A DNA stretch of 64,000 bases from Lachnospiraceae bacterium. GTDB lineage: Bacteria; Bacillota; Clostridia; Lachnospirales; Lachnospiraceae. Of this stretch, positions 1 to 9,076 are shown piece by piece. The stretch covers positions 245,280 through 309,279 of the forward strand of contig CAJTFX010000002.1 of assembly GCA_910575555.1 (NCBI GenBank), read 5' to 3'. Made by a program: the position numbers and the translations under genes. The notes beneath the pieces were generated by a model. It ran no database searches and was not told where the DNA came from. It was given only the letters and a program-made list of their open reading frames with translations. Position 1 is the first letter of the stretch. Each line of letters opens with the position of its first letter.

Positions 1-312
1 TGTATCAACCATGGTATCAAGGTTGGCATGAGCAAAGCCCAGACAGAAGAGAAGAACGCTGTAGAAGCTGGTTACTGGCATAACTTCCGTTTCAATCCTG
101 CATTGAAGGAAGAAGGAAAGGCAGCATTCTCCTTAGACAGCAAGGCTCCTACCGGAGACTACAAGGCATTCTTAAACGGCGAAGTACGTTACAATGCTCT
201 TGCAAGATTCAATCCGGAACGAGCAGAAGAGCTGTTTGCAGTATCTGAGAAACATGCAAAAGAGCGTTATGAGTATCTGAACAAACTGATTACTCTTTAC
301 GGCGAGAACTAA
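1..312 (+). CDS. nifJ: Pyruvate:ferredoxin oxidoreductase, C-terminal end (partial)
   Basis: This is the last 103 codons of pyruvate:ferredoxin (flavodoxin) oxidoreductase, which oxidises pyruvate to acetyl-CoA and CO2 and reduces ferredoxin in anaerobes. The reading frame is open from base 1, so the gene starts outside the window. Visible family signs are CINHGIKVGMSKAQTEE, which contains the conserved Cys-Ile-Asn-His of the C-terminal domain, followed by AVEAGYWHNFRFNP and a tail ending in NKLITLYGEN. The whole protein is normally close to 1180 residues, so only a small part is seen. A strong hairpin terminator follows 30 bases downstream. The identification is firm because this C-terminal block is highly conserved. 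Confidence 0.93.
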   Translation, partial: CINHGIKVGMSKAQTEEKNAVEAGYWHNFRFNPALKEEGKAAFSLDSKAPTGDYKAFLNGEVRYNALARFNPERAEELFAVSEKHAKERYEYLNKLITLYGEN

Positions 313-342
313 AATAAAATCCTGCATGCAGGGTTAAAATAG

Positions 343-380
343 AAGGGGCTGTCCTGGAAGTTTCAGGACAGCCCCTTTTT
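343..380 (+). terminator. Intrinsic terminator of nifJ
   Basis: A 14-bp stem, 343-356 against 364-377, rich in G and C with a 7-base loop, runs into a T tract. It lies 30 bases after the nifJ stop codon, the usual layout of a Rho-independent terminator. Confidence 0.92.
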
Positions 381-387
381 GCCATAT

Positions 388-420
388 GAAAAAGAGCAGG
401 AAAGGTTGTCTGCTCTTTTT
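388..420 (-). terminator. Probable terminator of the diguanylate cyclase gene
   Basis: A hairpin with arms AAAAAGAGCAG and CTGCTCTTTTT is flanked by A and T runs on both sides, so it can act in either direction. It lies about 80 bases beyond the stop of the minus-strand GGDEF gene and just after the nifJ terminator, between convergent genes. Confidence 0.6.
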
Positions 421-437
421 CTGAGGAAAGGATTTGT

Positions 438-490
438 ATATATTTAACCGCCAGAGTAATATTATTACTCCAGCGGAGTAATATGTAAAG
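438..490. repeat. Small dispersed repeat, family 2 (partial copy)
   Basis: The stretch carries ATTTAACCGCC and AGAGTAATATTA followed by ATTACTCC-AGC-GGAGTAAT, an inverted repeat. The same block occurs at 29859-29925 and, on the other strand, at 62240-62300. Here only the end next to the GGAGTAATA motif is kept. It lies between the convergent nifJ and GGDEF genes. Confidence 0.55.
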
Positions 491-497
491 GAAAGGT

Positions 498-2414
498 CTA
501 TTTGCCATATTCTCCATAACGCCCTTTGGTATGGCGTTTGATATCATATAACGCCTCATCTGCCTGGGACAGAAGCTGATGGATACTGCTGAAGGAGTCG
601 GAGGTCTGGGCAAATCCGCAGGATGCGCTGATGATTTTGGACTGATTCGGCCCCAGAGGCGCCGGATGGTTTTGCAAGGCTTCATAGAACCGATCCAAGT
701 GGCTGATAATTTCCTCCCGGCTGCAGCAGCCGAAAATCATCATGCAGAACTCGTCTCCCGAACGCCTTGCAGTCAGAAAATGCTCCTCAGGCATTGACTG
801 CATCACCGCGGAAAAACTCTGCAGATAAGTGTCTCCCACATCATGGCCGTAAGTGTCATTGATGGATTTAAAATAGTCCAAATCCAGCATAACAGCAGCG
901 CAGATCTGATCTTTTGGCATGTTTTCCAGTATTTCTGAAGCAAGCTGCTTGAAATAGGGGAATTTGCATAATCCGGTAAGGGAATCATGGGTATTCTCGT
1001 AATGCAGCTGCTGTTTTTTCTGAATATCGCTGCTGACATCCATAACCACGCCCAGATGTTTTCCGGAGGATTCGGAAATATGGATGCGCACATATCTGGA
1101 TTCCCGGATATGGAAAATATCAGTTTCCCCAGGGATAGGGGCTGTCATAATTTCACGGATATACCGGTCAAACAAAACGGAATTGCTGAAAAAACGTTCT
1201 GCCATCTGTTCCGGAATGGCCAGTAATTCTTTCAGGCCGGAGGTTTGGAATACATGATTCAGGCCCAGTTCATATTCGAAAGCGGCCAGAGGAACCCCGC
1301 TGATTTCAATAATGGCAGAGATACGGTCTGTACTGGTGACAATGCTTTTTACCATAGTATTGATCCTGCGGCTTAATTCCTGAAATTCCCGGTTTCCGCC
1401 TACGTTTACCTCAGTGTCCAGGTGACCGTTGGTAATGGAGGTAAGGTTTTCAATGATTTGGTGAATGCCGTCAACGGCTTTACGGCGGACTAAATGGTTT
1501 AACAGAAGCAGAACCACCACTTCTATGAATAGCAGATACAAAAATGTGGTAGAAATCTGTTCCCAGAGCTTTTCAAAAAGAATCTTCCGGGGCAGCGCGG
1601 CGCAAATCAGTTTGTTCTCATAGGAAGTGGAAGTGAGGTACATGGTTTGATTCTGGGGTCCCTTTCGGTATGCCCCCTGGGCGCAGCCTCTGAGCTGCTC
1701 CAACTGGTAACATTCTTCATTAAAGCGCTGATTCAATCCGCCGGAGTGTCCCAGAATGGTTCCTGTGGTGTTGTCTATGATAAAAAATTCTTCTCCGATA
1801 TCTGCCGGAAACAGGGTGAATATGGAGTCGTAAGTGTTTCTTGCCTGGGCCTCCATCTGTCTGGTGGGCTTAAACCCTACCTGGACAATGCCTTTTTTTA
1901 CCTTCCGGACAACGCCTACATACTGCATCACTTTATTTTCAGCGGCATTGGGCTGTGAATCCTGAATCAGATAAGCGTTTTCGTCGTCGCTTTCCAAAAG
2001 GGAAAGAAAAGGCCGGGTCTGCTTATGATTTGCCATATCAATGCCGATATATTGAGAGACAGAGCCGGCCACGATAATGCCGTTTTCATCAATGACATGG
2101 ACTTCGTCTACATTGAGCAGATTGGCAAGATATTTCATTTCCCCCACATTCAGGGATAATTCATCTTCCCGGTCTAACACATAAGCGGCTGCTTTGGCCC
2201 GGGTCAGGTAATCCTCGTCCAGATTTTCCCGGATAATTGCAAGCTCCTCCTGATTCATTTCCAAAGTGTGGATAATCTGATCCGTTTTGGTATGAAAGGT
2301 GTTAAACTGCTGGGATTCTAAAGAGCGCAAAGTGAATAAAAAATTTATAAAAAAAGTCAGCAGGATCGCGGCTGTCATAATTGCGAAGGTATAGCGGATA
2401 AAAATTTTCTGCAT
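498..2414 (-). CDS. Membrane-bound diguanylate cyclase with extracellular sensor
   Basis: Predicted to make cyclic di-GMP from two GTP. The 638-residue protein has an N-terminal membrane segment (about residues 8-28), a long extracytoplasmic region resembling double-Cache sensors (about 30-280, containing a VDEVHVIDENGIIVAGS stretch), a second membrane segment (about 290-310), a HAMP-like linker, a PAS-like region and a C-terminal GGDEF domain. The active-site loop reads RRSGDEF, an accepted variant of GGDEF, and DLDYFKSINDTYGHDVGD is the metal and GTP-binding block. The start at 2414 is chosen because GGGAGG lies 7 bases upstream; an in-frame ATG 21 bases earlier lacks a ribosome site. It follows the GHKL kinase in the same direction but has its own likely promoter. 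The sensed ligand is unknown. Confidence 0.88.
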   Translation of the reverse strand: MQKIFIRYTFAIMTAAILLTFFINFLFTLRSLESQQFNTFHTKTDQIIHTLEMNQEELAIIRENLDEDYLTRAKAAAYVLDREDELSLNVGEMKYLANLLNVDEVHVIDENGIIVAGSVSQYIGIDMANHKQTRPFLSLLESDDENAYLIQDSQPNAAENKVMQYVGVVRKVKKGIVQVGFKPTRQMEAQARNTYDSIFTLFPADIGEEFFIIDNTTGTILGHSGGLNQRFNEECYQLEQLRGCAQGAYRKGPQNQTMYLTSTSYENKLICAALPRKILFEKLWEQISTTFLYLLFIEVVVLLLLNHLVRRKAVDGIHQIIENLTSITNGHLDTEVNVGGNREFQELSRRINTMVKSIVTSTDRISAIIEISGVPLAAFEYELGLNHVFQTSGLKELLAIPEQMAERFFSNSVLFDRYIREIMTAPIPGETDIFHIRESRYVRIHISESSGKHLGVVMDVSSDIQKKQQLHYENTHDSLTGLCKFPYFKQLASEILENMPKDQICAAVMLDLDYFKSINDTYGHDVGDTYLQSFSAVMQSMPEEHFLTARRSGDEFCMMIFGCCSREEIISHLDRFYEALQNHPAPLGPNQSKIISASCGFAQTSDSFSSIHQLLSQADEALYDIKRHTKGRYGEYGK

Positions 2415-2451
2415 GCAAAAACCTCCCATTATCAAAAATGTGCTCTTAGAT

Positions 2452-2460
2452 ATTATAGCA
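2452..2460 (-). promoter_or_regulatory. Extended -10 promoter for the diguanylate cyclase gene
   Basis: On the minus strand TGC-TATAAT forms an extended -10 box, with TATAAT at 2452-2457, 38 bases before the chosen start codon. No good -35 box is seen at the right distance, which fits extended -10 promoters. Confidence 0.45.
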
Positions 2461-2530
2461 TTTTCTGTAATTCAGAGAGAATTTAATATTGCACAAAAAA
2501 GTGTTATTTTGTAACAGGGATGGAAAACTG

Positions 2531-3823
2531 TCAGGGAAATTTGGCAAAGAGAATGATAAAGAACATGCCGTTTTCTAAAAAACAGTCAATATTGCCGTCA
2601 ATTTTTTCAGAGAAGGCCAGGATGCTCTGCATTCCCAGTCCATGCGCCGCGCCTTTGCTGCTTTTGGGAAGGCCGGTGGCCGGATTGAATACAAGGGCTT
2701 CCTGGCATTCGTTTTTCATCTGAATCAGCAGGTGTTCTCTGCAGCAGTTGATTCTGATATCAATGTACCGTTTCTTCGGCTCGAAATTTTTGACGCAGAT
2801 AATTGCGTTTTCAAAGAGATTGGCAATCACGGCGGCAAGCTCATAATGGTTAACGGGAATTTCTCTGGGGATCTGAAGCTCCAGATTTGTCCGGATATCA
2901 GAAGCCCCGGCCTGTTCCATCAGCTTGGAGATAATGGAATTGACTATTAAGTTGTCACAGTATCTCACAATTCTGCTGTCGTCCGCCGCAGCATTAATGT
3001 GGGTTGTGATATGGCGGATTTCCCCGTATTTTCCTTCATCCAGAAGATGCTCGATCATACTGGTGTAATGCCGGATATCATGGCGCAGGATACGGATGCT
3101 TTTTTCGGATTGCTCCACCAGGTAGTATTGATCCTCCAGACCTTTGATATAAGATTCAAAGAGCACGTTTTTCCAGTAGATGTCCTGTCTTTTAGAGTCG
3201 CTTTCCATATACCGGAGCACCACAATGTAAGATACGGGCATGGTGATCATCAGGCACAGGATTCCGAGAATATTGCGGGGATCTTCCTGAAGCGTATGAG
3301 GGAAAAAGGCAAAGCAGGAAAAACTGCAGTAAAAGAAAGAAGGGATCAGGCATAATTCCCACCAGCTTTTGGAGTTGGAGTGCTCGTATTGTCTGAGCCA
3401 AATCTTATGTATGCTTTTGTACAGGATAAGCAGAATGGCGGCATGGCTCAGGAAATTTCCCGCCAGTGAAACCGGGATATTGCTGGTGTAGATATAGAGA
3501 ATTGAGGCAATGACGCTTCCGATAATCGTGTAATTGGAAGCGCTTAGTCCGATAAAGAGAATTTTGCTGCTGATTTCGGGAGCCAGAAAAAGACCTGTGG
3601 ATTGTGTCACGATAATTTGAAAAACTGTAACGAGCAGATAGCAGAGATCGCTGTCCGGAAAAATATTTAATTTCAGGATATCGGTGCTGCTAAGAAGCAG
3701 GAAAGAAGTCAGGCAGATCATCCTGGATATCGTTTTGGAGTAGCGGTGGGGAATAAACAGGTAGATAAACAGCATTAAAAATATATGGCTGATCAGATAA
3801 GATAAATTATTAAAATAGTCCAT
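2531..3823 (-). CDS. GHKL sensor histidine kinase (AgrC/LytS-like)
   Basis: A 430-residue membrane histidine kinase of the GHKL type that partners LytTR regulators. About six hydrophobic segments cover residues 10-220. The cytoplasmic part shows an H-box RILRHDIRHY, an N-box NLFENAI and a glycine-rich lid with GAAHGLGMQSI, all expected for ATP binding and histidine phosphorylation. The start codon sits after GGGGGG 4-5 bases upstream. It lies 9 bases after the LytTR regulator gene, so the two form one transcript. No agrB or agrD homologue is seen nearby, so the signal it senses is unknown and may not be a peptide. Confidence 0.88.
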   Translation of the reverse strand: MDYFNNLSYLISHIFLMLFIYLFIPHRYSKTISRMICLTSFLLLSSTDILKLNIFPDSDLCYLLVTVFQIIVTQSTGLFLAPEISSKILFIGLSASNYTIIGSVIASILYIYTSNIPVSLAGNFLSHAAILLILYKSIHKIWLRQYEHSNSKSWWELCLIPSFFYCSFSCFAFFPHTLQEDPRNILGILCLMITMPVSYIVVLRYMESDSKRQDIYWKNVLFESYIKGLEDQYYLVEQSEKSIRILRHDIRHYTSMIEHLLDEGKYGEIRHITTHINAAADDSRIVRYCDNLIVNSIISKLMEQAGASDIRTNLELQIPREIPVNHYELAAVIANLFENAIICVKNFEPKKRYIDIRINCCREHLLIQMKNECQEALVFNPATGLPKSSKGAAHGLGMQSILAFSEKIDGNIDCFLENGMFFIILFAKFP

Positions 3824-3832
3824 GATTCCCCC

Positions 3833-4567
3833 CTACCTGTAGTTCAATGAAATAAACAGGAGATATTGTCTCTTCACGTTGGCGGTATTCTTTTTGCTGA
3901 CCGGAATGTCGGCGCCGCTGTCCATGATAATGCTGCTGCCTTCTAATTTCCTTACATAACTGAAATTGACAAGAAACGACTTGTGCACCTGCATGAAGCA
4001 TTTATTCTCGGTCAGAACCCTGATTTCTTCATCAAAAGATTTCCGGATGAAAATACTGGTTATGACAGTCTGGTCGGTCAGGTGAACCCGCAGCATTCGC
4101 GAGGCGTTCTCTATGTATTCTATTTTGGAATAAGGAACTGATATCAGTCCGTCCCTGGTTTTCACCGGAAAAATAGGATCTTCTGTATGTTTCTGGTGCT
4201 CCAGCGCATAATTCAGAGCTTCAAAAAAGGGTTCCTCCTGCACCGGCTTCAGCAGGTACATGAGAGCGCGGACGCCGTAAGCGTCCAGCGCAAATTCATC
4301 CGAAGAGGTGGTGTAAATGATAGAGGCCTGTTTGCTGAAACGTCTCAGGAGGCTTCCAATGTCAATTCCCGTAGTTCCGGCCATGATAATGTCCAGAATG
4401 TAAATGTCAGCCAGTTGTTTTTCCTGTATTTTCCGAATCAGGAGAGAAGGATCGGTATAGGATTCCAGCTCAAAATCGTTTCCGGGATAAAGGGTTTTGT
4501 AGTTTGTAATTAACTGCTCTATTCTTGTCAAATCTTTTTTGTTGTCGTCGCAGATTATAATTTTCAT
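3833..4567 (-). CDS. LytTR-family response regulator
   Basis: A 244-residue response regulator. The receiver domain (about residues 1-125) has the acidic pair D7 D8, the phosphate-accepting D59 in YILDIIMAG, and the late Lys in YLLKPV. The C-terminal LytTR DNA-binding domain (about 140-240) contains IEYIENASRMLRVHL and FMQVHKSFLVNFSYVRKL. It is the first gene of a two-gene unit with the GHKL kinase. A GAGGAAA ribosome site precedes the ATG. Promoter boxes lie just upstream at 4599-4627. Targets are unknown; the neighbouring diguanylate cyclase is one candidate. Confidence 0.92.
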   Translation of the reverse strand: MKIIICDDNKKDLTRIEQLITNYKTLYPGNDFELESYTDPSLLIRKIQEKQLADIYILDIIMAGTTGIDIGSLLRRFSKQASIIYTTSSDEFALDAYGVRALMYLLKPVQEEPFFEALNYALEHQKHTEDPIFPVKTRDGLISVPYSKIEYIENASRMLRVHLTDQTVITSIFIRKSFDEEIRVLTENKCFMQVHKSFLVNFSYVRKLEGSSIIMDSGADIPVSKKNTANVKRQYLLFISLNYR

Positions 4568-4598
4568 GTACGTTTCCTCAAAAAATCAATTTGTCGAT

Positions 4599-4627
4599 AT
4601 TATAATACAGGTTTTAACAAAAAGCAA
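4599..4627 (-). promoter_or_regulatory. Promoter of the LytTR/GHKL operon
   Basis: On the minus strand TTGCTT (4622-4627) and TATAAT (4599-4604) are 17 bases apart, and TATAAT lies about 32 bases before the start codon of the response regulator. Confidence 0.7.
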
Positions 4628-4782
4628 GTAAATAGTAAATGTTTACTTAGCAGCCTGTTATTCTTAAAAAACGAAAAAATAAGTTTTCATTCCGATGATT
4701 TTGTGGTAAAATACACTCTGATTGTAATATTGTGTTTGAAAAGAAGAATTAAAAGAAAGGAAGATAAGGTTTACCTTATTTT

Positions 4783-6114
4783 GTGGAAAAAAAGATGACA
4801 AAAGTAGTGAAATTCGGCGGAAGTTCTCTGGCAAGCGCAGGCCAGTTTGCAAAGGTCGGAAAAATTATCCGTTCTGACGAGAGCCGCAGATATGTGGTGC
4901 CCAGCGCGCCGGGAAAACGCAATGCCAAGGATACGAAAGTAACGGATATGCTGTATCAGTGTTATGAACAGGCGGAGGCGGAAGAAAAATTTACGCCGCT
5001 GCTGAAAAAGATTCAGGAGCGGTATGACGCCATCATCAACGGGCTGAATATGAACTTTTCCCTGAACAAAGAATTTGAAGTGATTGCGGACAATTTCAGA
5101 AAAAAAGCAGGGGCGGACTATGCGGCTTCCCGGGGCGAATATTTAAATGGAATTATTATGGCAAATTACCTGGGCTTTGAATTTATTGATGCTGCGGAGG
5201 TAATTGTATTTAAAGAAAGCGGCGAGTTTGACGCCGATAAGACCAACGAGATTTTATCCCGGCGTCTGAAAGAGTGTGAGTATGCGGTGATTCCCGGGTT
5301 CTACGGAGCCAAAGAGGACGGTACGGTAAAGACTTTTTCCAGAGGCGGTTCGGATATTACAGGTTCCATCGTGGCAAAAGCGGTGCGGGCGGATATTTAT
5401 GAAAACTGGACGGATGTTTCAGGCTTTCTGATTGCAGATCCCAGAATTATTGAGAATCCGGAAGTGATTAAAGTGATTACTTACAGAGAACTCAGGGAGC
5501 TTTCCTATATGGGAGCCACTGTGCTTCATGAGGATGCGGTATTTCCGGTGCGCAAGGAGGGAATTCCCATCAATATCCGCAATACCAATGCGCCGGAGGA
5601 TGAGGGAACTCTGATTGTGGAGAGCACCTGCAGGCAGCCGGATTATACTATCACCGGAATTGCAGGAAAGAAAGGATTTGTGGCAGTCAATATTGACAAG
5701 GACATGATGAATGCGGAAGTCGGATTCGGCAGAAAGGTGCTGTCAGCTTTCGAAGAGCATGGAATTTCCTTTGAGCATGTGCCTTCCGGCATTGACACCA
5801 TGACGGTGTTTGTCCATCAGGAGGAGTTTGAGGGAAAAGAGCAGCAGGTATTGTCGGCCATCCACCGTCTGGCGCAGCCGGACAGCATTGATCTGGAAGG
5901 CAATCTGGCGCTGATTGCCGTTGTGGGACGGGGCATGAGATCCACCAGAGGAACGGCAGGGCGAATCTTTTCCGCCCTTGCCCATGTAAATGTGAATGTA
6001 AAAATGATCGATCAGGGCTCCAGTGAGCTGAATATCATTATCGGTGTGCAGAACAGTGATTTTGAAGAAGCTATCCGGGCCATTTATAATATTTTTGTGG
6101 TGACCCAGATTTAA
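4783..6114 (+). CDS. lysC: Aspartate kinase
   Basis: Catalyses ATP-dependent phosphorylation of aspartate, the first step to lysine, threonine and methionine. The kinase domain opens with KVVKFGGSSLAS and holds FSRGGSDITGSIVAKAVRAD, which binds aspartate and ATP. Two ACT domains follow (about residues 300-443), the usual site of amino-acid feedback control; VVGRGMRSTRGTAGRIFSAL is typical of the second. At 443 residues it matches the monofunctional clostridial type. The start is uncertain: GTG at 4783 or ATG at 4795 both fit, and neither has a strong ribosome site. A small palindrome AAGGTTTACCTT lies at 4767-4778. No lysine riboswitch-sized leader is visible in the 215-base gap. Confidence 0.92.
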   Translation: MEKKMTKVVKFGGSSLASAGQFAKVGKIIRSDESRRYVVPSAPGKRNAKDTKVTDMLYQCYEQAEAEEKFTPLLKKIQERYDAIINGLNMNFSLNKEFEVIADNFRKKAGADYAASRGEYLNGIIMANYLGFEFIDAAEVIVFKESGEFDADKTNEILSRRLKECEYAVIPGFYGAKEDGTVKTFSRGGSDITGSIVAKAVRADIYENWTDVSGFLIADPRIIENPEVIKVITYRELRELSYMGATVLHEDAVFPVRKEGIPINIRNTNAPEDEGTLIVESTCRQPDYTITGIAGKKGFVAVNIDKDMMNAEVGFGRKVLSAFEEHGISFEHVPSGIDTMTVFVHQEEFEGKEQQVLSAIHRLAQPDSIDLEGNLALIAVVGRGMRSTRGTAGRIFSALAHVNVNVKMIDQGSSELNIIIGVQNSDFEEAIRAIYNIFVVTQI

Positions 6115-6134
6115 ATTCGGTGTGAGGAACAAAT

Positions 6135-8936
6135 ATGGAAAATGGAATGTTTGATGAAAATATCAGAATGAACCATATCCTTTTTGATGCAAAAGTAGGG
6201 TTGTGGTCTATCGAAATAGAAGAAGGCAAGCCGGAACGGATGTATGCAGACCGGGCAATGATGGAATTGCTTGGCCTGAAAGAAATTCCAACGCCGGAGG
6301 AATGTTATGTTCACTGGCGCAGCAGAATCGAAAAACCCGCTTTGGAATTAGTGCAGAAAGCGGTAGATACCATGGCTCAGGGTCAGCATGGGGAAGTCAG
6401 TTACGGCTGGGATCATCCCGAGACAGGGAAAATGTACGTGCGCTGCGGCGGGACACTGGATCAGGAATATACCCAGGGCCTCAGGTTCTGGGGATACCAT
6501 CAGGATATTTCAGAGATGGTTTCCATGAAAAAAGAGACAGAGCAATTGCGCAGCTTTAATGAATCCATGCTGATTTCTTTGAAAGATTTGTATTTCTCTG
6601 TTATGATGCTTGATTTGGACAAGGGCAAAATCTATCCTCTTTATCATACGAAAGAGGCTGAGCCTATTTTTTCAGACGGAACTGTGATAGAAGGCGCCGT
6701 ATGGAACATGGTGCGGCATTACCATCCTCAGGATCGGGTGCAGCTTCAGAAGGAAATCAGCATAGAGAACCTGCAGAGGCAGTTGGAACGGGGAAAGGTA
6801 AAATGCATTCGGGAATACCGAAGAAAGATAGATGGAGAATACCGGTGGGTCAGCTTTACCTGTTATTTTATTGCAAAAACTCCCCAGGATCGCCGGGTAT
6901 TGATAGCGATTCAGGATATTCACGAGCAGAAAAAACAGGAAAAGGAATACCAGAAATATTTAGAGAATCGTTTCGAAGGCAATATGGAAATTCTTCGGAT
7001 GTCTTTAAAAAACACGAATATTTTTGAATATTTTTATTACCCCAAAGAGGAAAAGATTCTGCTGCCGGAGCAGACAGCCCAGTATTACGGATGTAAGGAA
7101 GAGTATCGGAATGTGAAGCATGATTTTGCCGAAGATCTGGTGGATCAGGAATATCATGAGCTGTTCTGCCGGGTTCATGAATTTATCCGGGACGGCGGGA
7201 AGAACGACTATTTCTATTACAGCGCAAAGCAGGGAACTTTCTGGTGTAAATGCAGTATTTCCAGTGTGAGATTTGACGAGTGGGGGAATACTGTATTTGC
7301 AGTGGGAATTATTGAAGATTTGACCAGGCAGCGGGAAATAGAACTGGAGAATGAACGGTATCAGTCTTTGTATAAGTTTACCGTAGATTCAGAATATGAC
7401 GGGATCGGCATTATTGACGTGAACAGCGGCAATACGGAGGTTAAGGTTGCCAGGCATATCAATCCCAGACGAACCATCAGCCAGGGGGATTTCGAAGATA
7501 TTAAGATGCGGCTGATCGATCTGTTTATCTGTGAGAACGACAGAGATTTTTTTCAGAACCGGATTACGCTGCCAATCGTTCTGGAACGTCTGGAACGGAC
7601 CCAGGAAGCGGTGCAGTATTATTTTACAAGCAATGAAGAATACGGAAAACGGCATAAACTGGTGACAGTCCGTTATTTTAATGAAAAGCATACCAAGCTG
7701 TTTGTCTGCGTCCGGGATATTGAACTGCAGATTCAGACGGAAGCAGACAATAAGGCGGCCCTGCAGAAGGCTTTTGAAGCGGCAGAGCAGGCAAACCGGG
7801 CCAAAAGTGAATTTTTAAGCAAAATGAGCCATGACATCCGCACCCCCATGAATGCGATTGTGGGAATGTCAGCCATTGCAGAGGCGAACATTGACGACAG
7901 GGAACGGATGAAGGACTGTCTGAATAAGATAAAAATTGCCAGTCACCATCTGACCAATCTGGTAAATGAAGTGCTGGATATGAGCAGGATTGAAAGCGGC
8001 AAAATAAATCTTGTCACCGAAGATTTTGATCTGGCGGAACTGGTGGAAGATGTAATGACCATTTCCCAGACAAAAGCGGAGGAAAAGCAGCAGGAGCTTA
8101 TTTTAAACATGAATATCAGAAACCGGAAGGTGATGGGAGACAATCTGAGCCTGCAGAAGGTATTTAACAACATTTTAGGCAATGCCGTAAAATATACCCA
8201 AAAGGGCGGGCGGATTCGCTTTCAGGTGGAGGAGCTTTCCTCCCTGCATCAGAACTACGGATATTACCGGTTTATCATTGCAGATAATGGATTCGGCATG
8301 TCAGAGGAGTTCCAGAAGAAACTGTTTGAGCCCTTTGAGCGTTCCGGGGACCCAAGGGTAGAGAGCATCGAAGGCACCGGCCTTGGCATGCCTATTGCCT
8401 ACAACCTGATTCAGCTGATGAAGGGGGATATCCAGGTGAAAAGCGAGCTGGACAAAGGCTCTGAATTCACCATAACGCTGTTTTTACCGCTGCAGAGCGA
8501 AGAGGAAAAGAAAGAACAAGAGAACAGAGAGGAAAAAGAAGAAACGGCTGCATTCCCGGGCAAACGGGTGCTGCTGGTGGAGGACAACGAATTAAATATT
8601 GAAATTGCAATGGAAATACTGAAAATGTTTGAACTGGAAGTAACGCTGGCTTCGAACGGCAAAGAGGCGGTTGAGATTTATCAGAGCCGAGAGGCAGGCA
8701 GCTTCGATATTGTTTTTATGGATATCCAGATGCCGGTGATGGACGGCTATACGGCGGCAAAGAAGATCCGTGACAGCGGCCGTAAGGACGCCGGGACCAT
8801 CCCCATTGTGGCAATGACAGCCAATGCATTTTCCGAGGACGTGCAGAAGGCAATACATACGGGAATGAATGACCATCTGGCGAAGCCCATTGACATTCAG
8901 CTTCTGGTTAAGATACTGAAAAAATGGCTGTCTTAG
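6135..8936 (+). CDS. Hybrid sensor histidine kinase/response regulator with several PAS domains
   Basis: A 933-residue soluble-looking signalling protein without obvious membrane segments. The N-terminal 540 residues hold about four PAS-like modules, with typical ends such as RFWGYHQDISEM, RRVLIAIQDIHEQ and VFAVGIIEDLTRQ. A HisKA domain carries the H-box SKMSHDIRTPMNAIVGM near residue 568. The ATPase domain has the N-box NILGNAVKYT, DNGFGM and EGTGLGM. A receiver domain at the end has VLLVEDNELN and the phosphate-accepting Asp of FMDIQMPVMDG near residue 862. No HPt protein or output regulator is adjacent. It starts 20 bases after lysC, with GAGGAAC as ribosome site. The input signal is unknown. 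Confidence 0.9.
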   Translation: MENGMFDENIRMNHILFDAKVGLWSIEIEEGKPERMYADRAMMELLGLKEIPTPEECYVHWRSRIEKPALELVQKAVDTMAQGQHGEVSYGWDHPETGKMYVRCGGTLDQEYTQGLRFWGYHQDISEMVSMKKETEQLRSFNESMLISLKDLYFSVMMLDLDKGKIYPLYHTKEAEPIFSDGTVIEGAVWNMVRHYHPQDRVQLQKEISIENLQRQLERGKVKCIREYRRKIDGEYRWVSFTCYFIAKTPQDRRVLIAIQDIHEQKKQEKEYQKYLENRFEGNMEILRMSLKNTNIFEYFYYPKEEKILLPEQTAQYYGCKEEYRNVKHDFAEDLVDQEYHELFCRVHEFIRDGGKNDYFYYSAKQGTFWCKCSISSVRFDEWGNTVFAVGIIEDLTRQREIELENERYQSLYKFTVDSEYDGIGIIDVNSGNTEVKVARHINPRRTISQGDFEDIKMRLIDLFICENDRDFFQNRITLPIVLERLERTQEAVQYYFTSNEEYGKRHKLVTVRYFNEKHTKLFVCVRDIELQIQTEADNKAALQKAFEAAEQANRAKSEFLSKMSHDIRTPMNAIVGMSAIAEANIDDRERMKDCLNKIKIASHHLTNLVNEVLDMSRIESGKINLVTEDFDLAELVEDVMTISQTKAEEKQQELILNMNIRNRKVMGDNLSLQKVFNNILGNAVKYTQKGGRIRFQVEELSSLHQNYGYYRFIIADNGFGMSEEFQKKLFEPFERSGDPRVESIEGTGLGMPIAYNLIQLMKGDIQVKSELDKGSEFTITLFLPLQSEEEKKEQENREEKEETAAFPGKRVLLVEDNELNIEIAMEILKMFELEVTLASNGKEAVEIYQSREAGSFDIVFMDIQMPVMDGYTAAKKIRDSGRKDAGTIPIVAMTANAFSEDVQKAIHTGMNDHLAKPIDIQLLVKILKKWLS

Positions 8937-8966
8937 AGCATTTTAATACACGCTCCGGTACCAAGC

Positions 8967-9022
8967 GGACAATCTATATTTCGATACACAGGAGCGCCCT
9001 TCCTGACGCAAAAGGGCAGAAG
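8967..9022. repeat. Degenerate remnant of foldback family 1
   Basis: ACAATCTATATTTCGATACA followed by CAGGAGCGCCCT matches the left arm of the family 1 elements at 31972, 33235, 59727 and 62410. GACGCAAAAGGGCAG after it resembles the right arm. The centre is missing. It fills most of the gap before the acyltransferase gene. Confidence 0.55.
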
Positions 9023-9076
9023 ATTATGGGGTAAGAAAACGGCTGTTTTATCACAGCAGATCAGGAGTTTTGCAAA

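Noticed and set aside
4568..4782. Lysine riboswitch before lysC
   Set aside because: The gap is only 215 bases, also holds the divergent LytTR promoter, and none of the conserved riboswitch core was recognised.
4664..4852. Small peptide gene (agrD-like) on the minus strand upstream of the LytTR regulator
   Set aside because: The frame has no ribosome site, overlaps the lysC start and lacks a charged tail or conserved Cys region of AgrD.
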